From the NCBI GenBank assembly GCA_044223895.1, contig JBGALL010000027.1, forward strand, positions 1 through 21,274: DNA of 21,274 bases, in the 5' to 3' direction. The position numbers were made by a program, and so were the translations under genes. The notes beneath the pieces are model-generated. The model had not been told where the DNA came from and did not search any database. It saw only the letters and a program-made list of their open reading frames with translations. The stretch comes from CAKZSU01 sp044223895. GTDB taxonomy: Bacteria > Patescibacteriota > Microgenomatia > UBA10105 > UBA927. Within the stretch, counting starts at the first letter, position 1. Every line of letters begins with the position of its first letter. Below are positions 1 through 7,428 of the stretch, piece after piece.

Positions 1-565
1 GCACTGTTTCTTTGGCGAGATAATGATCGATTCGATAAATTTGTCGTTCCTCAAAAATTGTCGCTAATACTTCATCTAAATGACGGGCTGTTTCGGAATC
101 TTTTCCGAAAGGCTTTTCGATAAGCACTCGAGTATAGTTTATAGTTCCCTGCCCACAACCTTCTGCTAAGGTACTAGTTTTTAAATGCATGAGAATCTCT
201 TCATAATGTTCTGGAGGTGTGGCTAAGTAAAAAAATCTGGGAATACAGGCACCTATTTTTTTGTCATAGGCATCAAGACGGGTAACTAACTCTTCATATA
301 AATGAGAATCTTCAAACATTCCTTTGACATAGCTCATATTTGCAGCTAATTGATCCCAAATCTTGGAATCGTCCACAGAGACTCCCGCTGCCTCATGCAT
401 CGCTTCTCGAAAGGATTGATCTGATAAATCTCTTCGCCCCACACCAATGACCATAATATCAGGAGATATTTTTTCTTTTTTGACTAGGGAGAAAATTGCC
501 GGCATTAATTTCCTGTGCGTTAAATCACCAGTAGCGCCAAAAATGATAAAAATGAGAGGACTCAT
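1..565 (-). CDS. zwf: Glucose-6-phosphate 1-dehydrogenase, N-terminal part (runs off the left edge)
   Basis: The gene codes for the enzyme that oxidises glucose 6-phosphate to 6-phosphogluconolactone with NAD(P)+, the entry step of the oxidative pentose phosphate route in the cytoplasm. About 188 codons are visible. The protein opens with MSPLIFIIFGATGDLTHRKL, the family's nucleotide-binding start with the GATGDLT motif. The substrate motif EKPFG lies at about residues 149-153, and the active-site stretch RIDHYLAKET sits at the window edge. Most family members read RIDHYLGKE, so the Gly to Ala change is mildly unusual. The remaining two thirds or so of the protein is outside the window. The ATG at 565 is 39 bases downstream of the stop of the LytR_C gene on the same strand, so the two may be cotranscribed; no convincing ribosome binding site is seen. 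Identification is secure from the motifs. Confidence 0.96.
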   Translation of the reverse strand, partial: MSPLIFIIFGATGDLTHRKLMPAIFSLVKKEKISPDIMVIGVGRRDLSDQSFREAMHEAAGVSVDDSKIWDQLAANMSYVKGMFEDSHLYEELVTRLDAYDKKIGACIPRFFYLATPPEHYEEILMHLKTSTLAEGCGQGTINYTRVLIEKPFGKDSETARHLDEVLATIFEERQIYRIDHYLAKETV

Positions 566-604
566 AAAAAAGTGTCAGAGCAAGACAGTATTCGTGTAAG
601 GACC

Positions 605-1411
605 TTACTTTTTGTCTGCTCCGATGATAACCAAGAAATCAGCTCCAGATGGTTGTGGTTCACCCGCAGGAAGACTGCCAGGAGCTATACCAAGAGCAGA
701 TGCGATAGTTTGAAGTTCAGTTGATTTTTTACCAGTAACATCAACAATAAATGAAGACGGATAATCACGCTTGGCAGCATTGCCCCGCTCAGTTACCGCT
801 GCACCTGGGACTTTGGCAACCAACTGTTGTTCAAAGGTACGTGCTAACCCGGTAACATTGGTACCATTACGCAAGGCAAACTTACTTGGACCTGATGTAG
901 GTGTTGGTAAGGAAGTTGGAGATGGCTGAGTTTTGGCAGGTGGGGCCGATTCCGTCTGTGGTTGTTGTGTCAGTTCACCACTTGTTGCTCCGGCAACACT
1001 TGCTTGATTATTATTTAAATTTACAGGGGCTACTTCGACAATCTTTTTTTCTGCTGGTCGGTACAAAACTGCTTTTTTGGAATTCATGTAGATCAGTACG
1101 ACATCACCATTTTGTCCACCAGAAAAAAATTGTTGATCTTTCAATCGATTGATATCAGAGACAACCGCCACTGTAGGTTTCTCATCAGTCGGCAACATAA
1201 TTCGTGAAGACACTTCGGCAATTAATTCTCGTTGACGATCGTCAGTAAGTGGACCAGAAGGATTGGTTTTTAATTTGGTTAATTCACCTTGAACTCTTTT
1301 GTATTGATACAAACCGACACCGCCAATTCCAAGCAGTGCAAATATAATAGCAATAGCAATCCAGGTCACCGGTCTTTTTAATACTGGTAACGCTTCTTCA
1401 CCTTCACTCAT
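605..1411 (-). CDS. Membrane-anchored protein with C-terminal LytR_C domain
   Basis: This 268-residue protein has a short cytoplasmic N-terminus, one membrane helix at about residues 16-35, a middle region of about 110 residues, a Pro/Thr-rich linker at about 150-177 (PSPTSLPTPTSGPS) and a C-terminal LytR_C-like domain from about 178 to the end. That domain opens with FALRNGTNVTGLA, the typical 'v-NGt-v-GLA' pattern, and ends with a hydrophobic strand (FLVIIGAD). LytR_C often follows the LCP cell-wall-polymer transferase domain, but no LCP domain is present, so a binding or scaffolding role outside the membrane is an inference. The frame stays open to a TTG at 1507. I chose the ATG at 1411 because a promoter (TTGCAA, 17 bases, CATAAT) ends 7 bases upstream of it and lies inside the longer reading. 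zwf follows 39 bases downstream. Confidence 0.8.
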   Translation of the reverse strand: MSEGEEALPVLKRPVTWIAIAIIFALLGIGGVGLYQYKRVQGELTKLKTNPSGPLTDDRQRELIAEVSSRIMLPTDEKPTVAVVSDINRLKDQQFFSGGQNGDVVLIYMNSKKAVLYRPAEKKIVEVAPVNLNNNQASVAGATSGELTQQPQTESAPPAKTQPSPTSLPTPTSGPSKFALRNGTNVTGLARTFEQQLVAKVPGAAVTERGNAAKRDYPSSFIVDVTGKKSTELQTIASALGIAPGSLPAGEPQPSGADFLVIIGADKK

Positions 1412-1418
1412 GAGAGCT

Positions 1419-1447
1419 ATTATGCGACGCGGACCCAAATATTGCAA
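1419..1447 (-). promoter_or_regulatory. Promoter of the LytR_C gene (near-leaderless)
   Basis: On the minus strand there is a -35-like TTGCAA (1442-1447), a 17-base spacer and a -10-like CATAAT (1419-1424). The -10 ends 7 bases before the ATG at 1411, so the transcript should start at or very near the start codon. Both hexamers are imperfect (4/6 and 5/6), but spacing is ideal. Confidence 0.55.
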
Positions 1448-1565
1448 GAGATGCAAACAACAAAATTTGTCTTTTTTATCATTAAGACTTGTATCATGGA
1501 TTCTCAATCAAAGTAGTTTGTATTTTTGAAAGCTTCACACCGATTTTAGGAATACTATTCATTTC

Positions 1566-1582
1566 ATAACAAAGCTTGTTAT
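1566..1582. promoter_or_regulatory. Inverted repeat overlapping the CAP gene -10 box (possible operator)
   Basis: Perfect 7-base arms ATAACAA and TTGTTAT are separated by AGC. The right arm overlaps the -10 hexamer at 1580-1585. A repressor bound here would block the promoter of the CAP-domain gene. This is read from sequence only; a chance palindrome in AT-rich DNA is possible. Confidence 0.3.
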
Positions 1583-1585
1583 ACT
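1577..1585 (+). promoter_or_regulatory. Extended -10 promoter of the CAP-domain gene
   Basis: TGTTATACT is an extended -10 (TGn followed by TATACT at 1580-1585). Seven bases separate it from the ATG at 1593, so the mRNA probably starts at or just before the start codon. No good -35 is seen, which fits an extended -10 promoter. Confidence 0.55.
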
Positions 1586-1592
1586 TTTTGGT

Positions 1593-2501
1593 ATGAAGAA
1601 AAAAGTTGTCAAGAAAAAAAAGCCATTATTCAGAAAATTATTGCCTATCCTTATATCCTTTATCCCCGTCATGGCACTGGCATTTGGAACATTATTCTCT
1701 CTCCAATCACCAGCTCACTATTTACATCCATTAGCAATGATCCCTGTTCCTATCGAACCCTACACTAGTTCACCTGATCCACTGGTGTCACACGAAGTTT
1801 CATCCTCTGTCTTGGGTGCTGAAACAATTGACCCTCGAGACATTGTCACTTATGTAAATGAAGAACGGATGAAACGAGGTATTCGACCACTCAGAGTAAA
1901 TGAGACCTTAATGAAAGCCGCCCAAATGAGAGCGGATGTCATATTGAAACATCAAAATTTTTCCCATCAGGATCCGTATGATCATATCCAATTGGATACT
2001 GTCTTGCCGCTCCTCCATTATTCCTTCAAATATGCATCAGAAAATATAGGTATGGGTGATTCTAGCGGACGAGCCTTCGTTAACGGATTTATGAATAGTC
2101 CCCCCCATCGGGCAAATTTACTAAATCCTCAACTCATTGAAACAGGAGTGGCTATTGCTTCTGGACCGTATAAACAATATTACGTCAATGTAGCTGTTCA
2201 CTTATTTGCTGAACCACTCGACAGCCTATCCTATCAGGGATATACCTCATACGACGAAGATGAATATAAGAAACTTTTAGTAGATATTGGCAAACAATTG
2301 GAACAGACGAAGCAGTTTAAAGAAAAAGATCCCACTAACGCAGAATTTTATGATCAATGGCAACGAATATTAATTCGACAACAAGAGATCATCGCTACCC
2401 TGGCTCATGCAGTCCAGAATGATCAACGGTATGGCCGAGATGTGATCGCCATGATTAAAGAATATAACGCCAATTGGGCTAGTGTTCCTATAAAAGAATA
2501 A
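1593..2501 (+). CDS. Membrane-anchored CAP/SCP (PR-1-like) domain protein
   Basis: The protein has 302 residues. A very basic N-terminus (MKKKVVKKKK) precedes a hydrophobic helix at about 15-36, which acts as signal or anchor. The CAP domain covers about 80-207: VNEERMKRGI at the start, FSHQDPYDH (His125), ASENIG (Glu150), the signature NSPPHRANLL (His172) and a final strand with YYVNVAVHLF (His203). These match the conserved His/Glu cavity residues of the family. Bacterial CAP proteins are usually secreted or surface-bound; their chemistry is mostly unknown. The last 95 or so residues are charged and probably helical, rich in Gln and Lys, and belong to no family I recognise. The start is fixed by the promoter 7 bases upstream. 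The gene stops 2 bases from the stop of the convergent beta-helix gene. Confidence 0.88.
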   Translation: MKKKVVKKKKPLFRKLLPILISFIPVMALAFGTLFSLQSPAHYLHPLAMIPVPIEPYTSSPDPLVSHEVSSSVLGAETIDPRDIVTYVNEERMKRGIRPLRVNETLMKAAQMRADVILKHQNFSHQDPYDHIQLDTVLPLLHYSFKYASENIGMGDSSGRAFVNGFMNSPPHRANLLNPQLIETGVAIASGPYKQYYVNVAVHLFAEPLDSLSYQGYTSYDEDEYKKLLVDIGKQLEQTKQFKEKDPTNAEFYDQWQRILIRQQEIIATLAHAVQNDQRYGRDVIAMIKEYNANWASVPIKE

Positions 2502-2534
2502 ATTTATTGATTTACCGGAGCAGTGACCGGTAAA
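2497..2534. terminator. Hairpin between convergent genes (possible bidirectional terminator)
   Basis: The palindrome AATAAATTTATT (2497-2508) spans both stop codons. Next comes a perfect 8-bp inverted repeat, TTTACCGG (2511-2518) and CCGGTAAA (2527-2534), with an 8-base loop. The hairpin lies inside the last codons of the minus-strand gene. There is no clear U-run on the plus strand and only an A/T-rich stretch on the minus strand, so a terminator role is tentative. Confidence 0.4.
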
Positions 2535-4657
2535 GGGGTAGGAATTCCCTGGAGAAGATTGATCATAGAAGTGGGCTGTCGAAACAAAAACACCCAAACA
2601 TAGAGTTGTTCAAGAAAATTTCGTAGTGGTGTAGGTATCATAAACCACCAGCTTGGTGGATTGGTAATAAATGATTGTGTCGGTGTAGGAGTAATTTCTT
2701 CTAGGGGAAGACATGCTCCTCGATGGCCCATAAATACATCTGGATACGCCATCATCGCAGGAGAATTTTTGGTGAGACAGTACTCGCTCCCGAATAATGG
2801 ATCAGCATCCACATTACCATTGGATCCTGTTGGATTTGGCATATTAAAAAATCTTATGTTTCCCCCATCAAAACCATTGGCATGAAAAAGATTATTACTA
2901 ACCGTTAACAAATCGGCAGATTCATTGACGAAAATATCATAGCCAGTGTTAAAAGCCACAATATTTTTATCTATTTGGACTGGTTTGGTTCCTTTTTGAT
3001 AATAGATCAATCCTCGAGATCCTGCAGACTTATTATTTGTCAGTGTATTTCCTGTCATCATACCGGTATCTTGTCCGTTCCAAATTACCGCTCCCTCAGA
3101 TGTGTTGGTAATGAGATTATACTGAACAGCCGCGTTAGTATTATAGAAAATCAAACCCTGGCCTTGATCTAATCCATTGATTGTATTGTTAGAGAAATTA
3201 GATAACTCAGAATCAGTAATTGTAGCAATCAATTTAGTGCTTGTGAGATCGGAATTATAGACTGATACTTCTGTAGATCCTACACCTCTCAGTAATGGCG
3301 ATGTATCACTATACATTGAACCTTTACCGAATTTAAAATAGCTATTATTTTTAATATCTACTAATGAACCATTTAGGTATGATGCCCCATACATCCTGAT
3401 GTATTCCATATCAACATGTGAGTTATCGATAACTACACCTTGGGTTGATGCTGGAAAGTATAATTTCACATCCTCAGTCTGATTGGTTGATTGAATCAAC
3501 ACTCTTCCTTTATTTTTTATAACAAGACCGGGAGTTGTAGTGCTATTAAAAAGATTATAACTCCCCTGATTAATTTTGATGGTATACATGGGATTAGCAT
3601 ATATATCAGTCCGGTTCGGGATAGCATCGATCGCTTGTTGTAAATCAGTACAACGGCTATTAGAAAATCCATTTCCAACAATAATAGTATTATTTACAAA
3701 CTCACAACTTGACTGAGGGTATGTAAATACCAGTTGATTATTTCTATACTCTGTTTCGTACGGACTACCCCCTCGATTAGAAATATATAGTGCAAATCTA
3801 TTTATTGTTCCCGCTGTAAAGGTTGTTGTTAGTGTCGTGGAGGCTCCCCCACTATTATTGCGAATGAGTGAATACGGTAAGGTAGTTTCTGCAGTTGCTC
3901 CCATACCCTGTAATTGAAAATATACAGGGGTTTGGTCATCTACAGTCGTTTTTACCGTATTTTGCGTTCTGATATCAGCAGTAACTTGATATTGTTTTCC
4001 TGGAATAAGCGCTTCTGGATCTATTGGGGTTGTTGATTCTGAAGAATCTGAAGGATCGCTAAATAGTAATTGCGTTTGATTGACTCCAGTAGTGATGAAA
4101 TAAATATCATCCTCAGGTGGATTTGTTAGATTGGAAAAGCTAGGAAGCAATCGTAAGTTTTTAAACTGGATAGTTGTTGATGGAAAATTTTTCTCAATAC
4201 TAGCTAAGGTAAATAATGAACTGGTATATGCTGTGCCTAATGGTTTTACAAAATTTTTTGTTATATCAGAACTATCAAGATAGTATGTCCAGTCATCTAT
4301 GATTCCATCGCCGGTTGTTCGCAAATCATATACCCACCACTGTGTCGGCGAGGCGATGAAATAAATATAGACACTCATCTTTCCAACTCCTGGTTCATCC
4401 CAGCTTACTTCCAAAGTAATTGTATTATCGTTAGGTTGTGATGCTCCATCCGAATGAACGACAAGATTTTGGACGTTTACCCCGTGATAAACTTTCCCAT
4501 TCACGGTGATGGTCATTTCATCTGCTTCGAGTGAGGCATATGCTGTTTTCCAGGAGATCGCAGATGAGGTGGTAGGAGGCGTCTGAGCTTTCACAGACGA
4601 TAATAAAATACTCGCAATAAATCCAAAACACAATAAATTCAACAACGCGTTACGCAT
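2504..4657 (-). CDS. Secreted right-handed beta-helix (pectin-lyase-fold) protein
   Basis: The protein has 717 residues. It begins with a clear signal peptide (about 1-24, hydrophobic core, VKA before the likely cleavage site). Residues 25-320 look like beta-sandwich material with many Ser/Thr. About 325-630 is a parallel beta-helix: a phosphate-like entry (CTDLQQAIDAIPN) followed by short Asn-rich turns such as SNFSNNTINGL, VQYNLITNTSEG and LTVSNNLFHANG, and the family's usual closing pattern (DADPLFG, then NSPAM). A Pro/Thr linker (ITPTPTQ) and an aromatic segment at about 669-692 (SWWFMIPTPLRNFLEQLYVW) may touch the membrane. No catalytic carbohydrate-active residues could be assigned, so a polysaccharide-binding, lyase or adhesin role is only an inference. 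A -35/-10 pair ends 8 bases before the ATG. Confidence 0.82.
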   Translation of the reverse strand: MRNALLNLLCFGFIASILLSSVKAQTPPTTSSAISWKTAYASLEADEMTITVNGKVYHGVNVQNLVVHSDGASQPNDNTITLEVSWDEPGVGKMSVYIYFIASPTQWWVYDLRTTGDGIIDDWTYYLDSSDITKNFVKPLGTAYTSSLFTLASIEKNFPSTTIQFKNLRLLPSFSNLTNPPEDDIYFITTGVNQTQLLFSDPSDSSESTTPIDPEALIPGKQYQVTADIRTQNTVKTTVDDQTPVYFQLQGMGATAETTLPYSLIRNNSGGASTTLTTTFTAGTINRFALYISNRGGSPYETEYRNNQLVFTYPQSSCEFVNNTIIVGNGFSNSRCTDLQQAIDAIPNRTDIYANPMYTIKINQGSYNLFNSTTTPGLVIKNKGRVLIQSTNQTEDVKLYFPASTQGVVIDNSHVDMEYIRMYGASYLNGSLVDIKNNSYFKFGKGSMYSDTSPLLRGVGSTEVSVYNSDLTSTKLIATITDSELSNFSNNTINGLDQGQGLIFYNTNAAVQYNLITNTSEGAVIWNGQDTGMMTGNTLTNNKSAGSRGLIYYQKGTKPVQIDKNIVAFNTGYDIFVNESADLLTVSNNLFHANGFDGGNIRFFNMPNPTGSNGNVDADPLFGSEYCLTKNSPAMMAYPDVFMGHRGACLPLEEITPTPTQSFITNPPSWWFMIPTPLRNFLEQLYVWVFLFRQPTSMINLLQGIPTPLPVTAPVNQ

Positions 4658-4665
4658 CTACAAAT

Positions 4666-4694
4666 AGCGTAAGAGTCCCTACTATGGTTGTCAA
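4666..4694 (-). promoter_or_regulatory. Promoter of the beta-helix gene
   Basis: On the minus strand there is a perfect TTGACA (4689-4694), a 17-base spacer and TACGCT (4666-4671), which keeps the TA and final T of the consensus. It ends 8 bases before the ATG at 4657. The -35 lies back to back with the divergent gene's promoter. Confidence 0.55.
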
Positions 4695-4712
4695 TTAGGA
4701 GTTGTTTTCATC

Positions 4713-4721
4713 TGATATAAT
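4713..4721 (+). promoter_or_regulatory. Extended -10 promoter of the exonuclease/GIY-YIG gene; decides the start
   Basis: TGATATAAT is an extended -10 with a perfect TATAAT at 4716-4721. Transcription should begin near 4728, so the upstream TTG at 4702, in the same open frame, would not be on the transcript. This supports the ATG at 4735 as the true start, with a leader of only several bases. Confidence 0.65.
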
Positions 4722-4734
4722 AAAACCCTTCGTT

Positions 4735-6144
4735 ATGTTGCCAGATCATTTAACCTTCGTCGATATAGAAACGAGCGGAATGTCTGCTCAATACAGCCGG
4801 ATAATTGAGATCGGTATGGTGCGCGTTGATTTTGGGAAAGTAACTAAAACCTATGAAACCTTATTTAATCCCTACCAACACATTGATCCATTCGTAGAAC
4901 GGTTAACGGGGATATCTCCTGAGGATTTAATTCATGCTCCATTGTTTCATCAAAAAACCGATGAATTATTACCATTTTTTGAAGACACCGTGTTTGTAGC
5001 CCACAATGCCCGCTTTGATTATGGATTTTTGAAAGAAGAATTTTTACGAATTGGAATAGATTTTCGTCCCAAAAAATTATGTACAGTTCAATTAGCTAGA
5101 ATCCTCTATCCCAATTGGAAACGTTATTCACTCGATAGTGTCATTGCTAACGGTGGATTTACCTGTGAAAATCGTCATCGGGCTTTTTCAGACGCCTATG
5201 TGTTATGGGATTTCTATCAAAAAGCAGTCAAAGAATATGGTGATAAAATTGTTGGCGATGCTATCGAACGAGTTATCGGAACCCCAAGTATCCCTCCCCA
5301 TTTAACTGAAACTATAAAAAATCTCCCCCAAACTCCGGGAGTGTATTTCTTCTATGGAGCCGATAGCAGTCCATTATATATAGGTAAGAGTATTAATATT
5401 AAGGAACGTGTACTTTCACACTTTGCGGCTGGTGGTCGAATTCCTACCGATATGAAATTAAGTAGTAGTGTTTTTTCAATTGACTATGAACGCACCTCAG
5501 GAGAATTAACTGCCCTGCTCTTAGAATCTAAACGCATAAAAGAGATGCAGCCGATACATAACAAGAAACTTCGCCTTTCGAGGCAATTGATAACCATCAG
5601 AGAGAAAAAAAATGAAGAAGGATATTTAACCTCGTTTCTGGATGTCGTTGAAGGTCCATTAACCTCCACCCAAACCGTGTTACGCATTTGCAAATCAAAA
5701 CGTCAGGCACAACAATTTCTGCAAACATTAGTGGACGAGCATGAACTTTGCCCCAAACTGTTGGGTTTGGAACGAACCAAAGGATCGTGTTTTTCGTACC
5801 ATCTCAAGAAGTGTCGTGGTGCCTGCCTGTATAAAGAAAAACCTGAGATGTATAATCTCCGTTTTATCGAAGCCTTTGCTCAATACAAGCTCAAGCGCTG
5901 GCCTTATGATGGTCCGATCATGATCCATGAAGGCAATGAAGATCGTGAAGAGTATTTACTGATAGATCAGTGGTGTTTCATGGGAAGTATTAGTGATGAA
6001 ACTGATTTATACAGCTCTGCTGATAGTGAGTATGAATTTGACTATGATACCTATAAATTATTAGTGAGTTTCATCCTGAATCCCAAAAATAAGAAAAAAA
6101 TTAAGACAACTCTCCCCGCCTATCACCATTCTATGCCATCCTGA
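4735..6144 (+). CDS. DnaQ-type 3'-5' exonuclease fused to a GIY-YIG/UvrC-like nuclease
   Basis: This 469-residue protein has two nuclease modules. The first (about 5-165) is a DEDDh exonuclease: FVDIETSG (Asp10, Glu12), AHNARFDYGF (Asp95) and RHRAFSDAY (His148, Asp153). The second (about 198-290) is a GIY-YIG domain: GVYFFY, LYIGKS and ALLLESKRIKE with the metal-binding Glu at 264. A cysteine set follows at 339, 352, 360 and 364 (HLKKCRGAC), resembling the cysteine region after the UvrC nuclease domain, which has been linked to an iron-sulfur cluster. UvrC's UvrB-binding, RNase H-like and HhH parts are missing. DnaQ-UvrC(Cho)-like fusions occur in several bacterial phyla and are thought to act in DNA repair. 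The ATG at 4735 is preferred over TTG 4702 because the -10 box lies between them. The TGA stop falls inside an interspersed repeat. Confidence 0.9.
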   Translation: MLPDHLTFVDIETSGMSAQYSRIIEIGMVRVDFGKVTKTYETLFNPYQHIDPFVERLTGISPEDLIHAPLFHQKTDELLPFFEDTVFVAHNARFDYGFLKEEFLRIGIDFRPKKLCTVQLARILYPNWKRYSLDSVIANGGFTCENRHRAFSDAYVLWDFYQKAVKEYGDKIVGDAIERVIGTPSIPPHLTETIKNLPQTPGVYFFYGADSSPLYIGKSINIKERVLSHFAAGGRIPTDMKLSSSVFSIDYERTSGELTALLLESKRIKEMQPIHNKKLRLSRQLITIREKKNEEGYLTSFLDVVEGPLTSTQTVLRICKSKRQAQQFLQTLVDEHELCPKLLGLERTKGSCFSYHLKKCRGACLYKEKPEMYNLRFIEAFAQYKLKRWPYDGPIMIHEGNEDREEYLLIDQWCFMGSISDETDLYSSADSEYEFDYDTYKLLVSFILNPKNKKKIKTTLPAYHHSMPS

Positions 6145-6226
6145 TCCAAAGCGTTTGGAATGAAGATCTCAACTATAGCGTTTTCATTCTGTGATCCTTC
6201 GCATTAATAAAAGCGCTCAGGATGAC
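6136..6226. repeat. Degenerate copy of the interspersed palindromic repeat
   Basis: The left half (GCCATCCTGATCC, later GAAGATCTC) and the right half (GTGATCCTTCGC, AGCGCTCAGGATGAC) match the better copies at 14637-14863 and 16785-16855 with several changes. The copy begins inside the last codons of the exonuclease gene and supplies its TGA stop. Confidence 0.65.
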
Positions 6227-6268
6227 AGTATTTATACCATTTTCATCGAAAATTAGAGGGAAAAGCTT

Positions 6269-6274
6269 TATAAT
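6269..6274 (+). promoter_or_regulatory. -10 box of queA (leaderless)
   Basis: A perfect TATAAT lies 6 bases upstream of the ATG at 6281. Transcription would begin about at the A of the start codon. No good -35 is seen at 17 bases. Confidence 0.5.
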
Positions 6275-6280
6275 ACGGAA

Positions 6281-7369
6281 ATGGATATTGCAGATTTTGA
6301 TTATCATCTCCCGCCGGAACTCATTTCTCAAGAGCCAATGAATCCAAGAGAAAAAGCTAATCTTATGGTTATTAGCAAGGAAACAGGTGCAATAGAACAT
6401 AAACATATTGGCGATTTACCCTCCTTATTGCAACCTTCTGACATATTAGTAGTGAATAATACCAAGGTCTTTCGTGCTAGATTATCTGCCACGATCCATC
6501 GCGATAATCTTCCCGATAAAAAAGCTGAATTATTTCTAGTTAAGCCAGTAGGCCCTTCCTGGCAAGCTATAGGCAAACCAGGTAAAGCCTTTAGCCCCGG
6601 GGCAACAGTAGAAATTGCCAATGATTTTAAAGGAATAATTGAAAAAAATGATAATACTGGTACCTTTCTCATTACCTTTCCTCTATCCAACGATGAGGTT
6701 ATCGATAAAGCTAATATCTATGGAAGTGTCCCTATTCCTCCTTACATAAAAGAAATGCCGTCATCTCCAGATAACCACGACCCCTATCAGACAAGTTACG
6801 CTAAAGTAACCGGTTCAGTGGCTGCGCCAACAGCAGGATTTCATATTACGCCACATCTCTTAGAGCAATTTAAACAGAAAGATATTCTGGTTATAGAAGT
6901 AACCTTGCACGTCGGACTGGGAACCTTTCTTCCTGTAAAGACAGCTACCGTTGAAGACCATACTATGCACAGTGAATTTGTTAACCTTTCCCAGGAAACT
7001 GCTGATATCCTCAATCAAGCAAAAAAAGATGGCAGAAGAATTATCGCCATCGGTACAACAACAACGAGGGCATTGGAAGGAACTGCTCAAATAATTCACA
7101 ATTCAGTATCTACAGTTCAGAATGGAAATCAGCATTCGAAATTTTTATCGTTAACATCTTATTCTGGGGATGTAAATATTTTTATAACTCCAGGATATAC
7201 CTTTCAAGTTGTTGATGGACTATTAACAAATTTTCATTTACCCAAATCTACTCTCCTGATGTTAGTATCAGCATTTACTGGATCAGACACTATCAAAAAT
7301 GCCTACAAAGAAGCGGTAAAAAACAGATACAGATTCTATAGTTTTGGCGATGCAATGCTCATCATTTAA
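6281..7369 (+). CDS. queA: S-adenosylmethionine:tRNA ribosyltransferase-isomerase
   Basis: QueA moves the ribosyl part of S-adenosylmethionine onto 7-aminomethyl-7-deazaguanine at position 34 of tRNAs with GUN anticodons and isomerises it to epoxyqueuosine. The 362 residues are about the usual family length. Typical stretches are present in order: FDYHLPPELI and PREKANLMV at the start, LVVNNTKVFRARL, VPIPPYI, TGSVAAPTAGFHIT, HVGLGTFLPV, GTTTTRALE, and near the end FITPGYTFQVVDGLLTNFHL followed by PKSTLLMLVSAF. The ATG lies 6 bases after a TATAAT, so the transcript is probably leaderless. No other queuosine gene is in the window, so the precursor must come from a distant pathway or from salvage. 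The exonuclease gene is 136 bases upstream, separated by a repeat, so queA looks independently transcribed. Confidence 0.97.
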   Translation: MDIADFDYHLPPELISQEPMNPREKANLMVISKETGAIEHKHIGDLPSLLQPSDILVVNNTKVFRARLSATIHRDNLPDKKAELFLVKPVGPSWQAIGKPGKAFSPGATVEIANDFKGIIEKNDNTGTFLITFPLSNDEVIDKANIYGSVPIPPYIKEMPSSPDNHDPYQTSYAKVTGSVAAPTAGFHITPHLLEQFKQKDILVIEVTLHVGLGTFLPVKTATVEDHTMHSEFVNLSQETADILNQAKKDGRRIIAIGTTTTRALEGTAQIIHNSVSTVQNGNQHSKFLSLTSYSGDVNIFITPGYTFQVVDGLLTNFHLPKSTLLMLVSAFTGSDTIKNAYKEAVKNRYRFYSFGDAMLII

Positions 7370-7409
7370 CTTTTGGGGGTTGCGCTTCAGGATTTCTTAA
7401 GATAGCTTT

Positions 7410-7417
7410 TATATAGT
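7410..7417 (+). promoter_or_regulatory. Probable -10 region for the tandem surface-protein genes
   Basis: TATATAGT (7410-7417) contains TATATA and TATAGT, both 4-5 of 6 matches to the -10 consensus, and ends 11 bases before the ATG at 7429. A T-run (7421-7428) follows. No clear -35 or ribosome binding site is visible. It would drive both paralogous genes to the terminator at 11975. Confidence 0.4.
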
Positions 7418-7428
7418 CGCTTTTTTTT

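Noticed and set aside
1412..1507. N-terminal extension of the LytR_C protein from TTG at 1507
   Set aside because: The extra 32 residues are basic and Cys-containing without family resemblance, and they contain a promoter whose -10 is 7 bases before the ATG at 1411.
4702..4734. Upstream start (TTG at 4702) for the exonuclease/GIY-YIG gene
   Set aside because: A perfect extended -10 box lies inside this stretch, and the exonuclease fold begins just after the ATG at 4735.
6328..6690. Antisense open frame of 120 codons in queA
   Set aside because: It is opposite strongly conserved QueA motifs, with no independent coding evidence.
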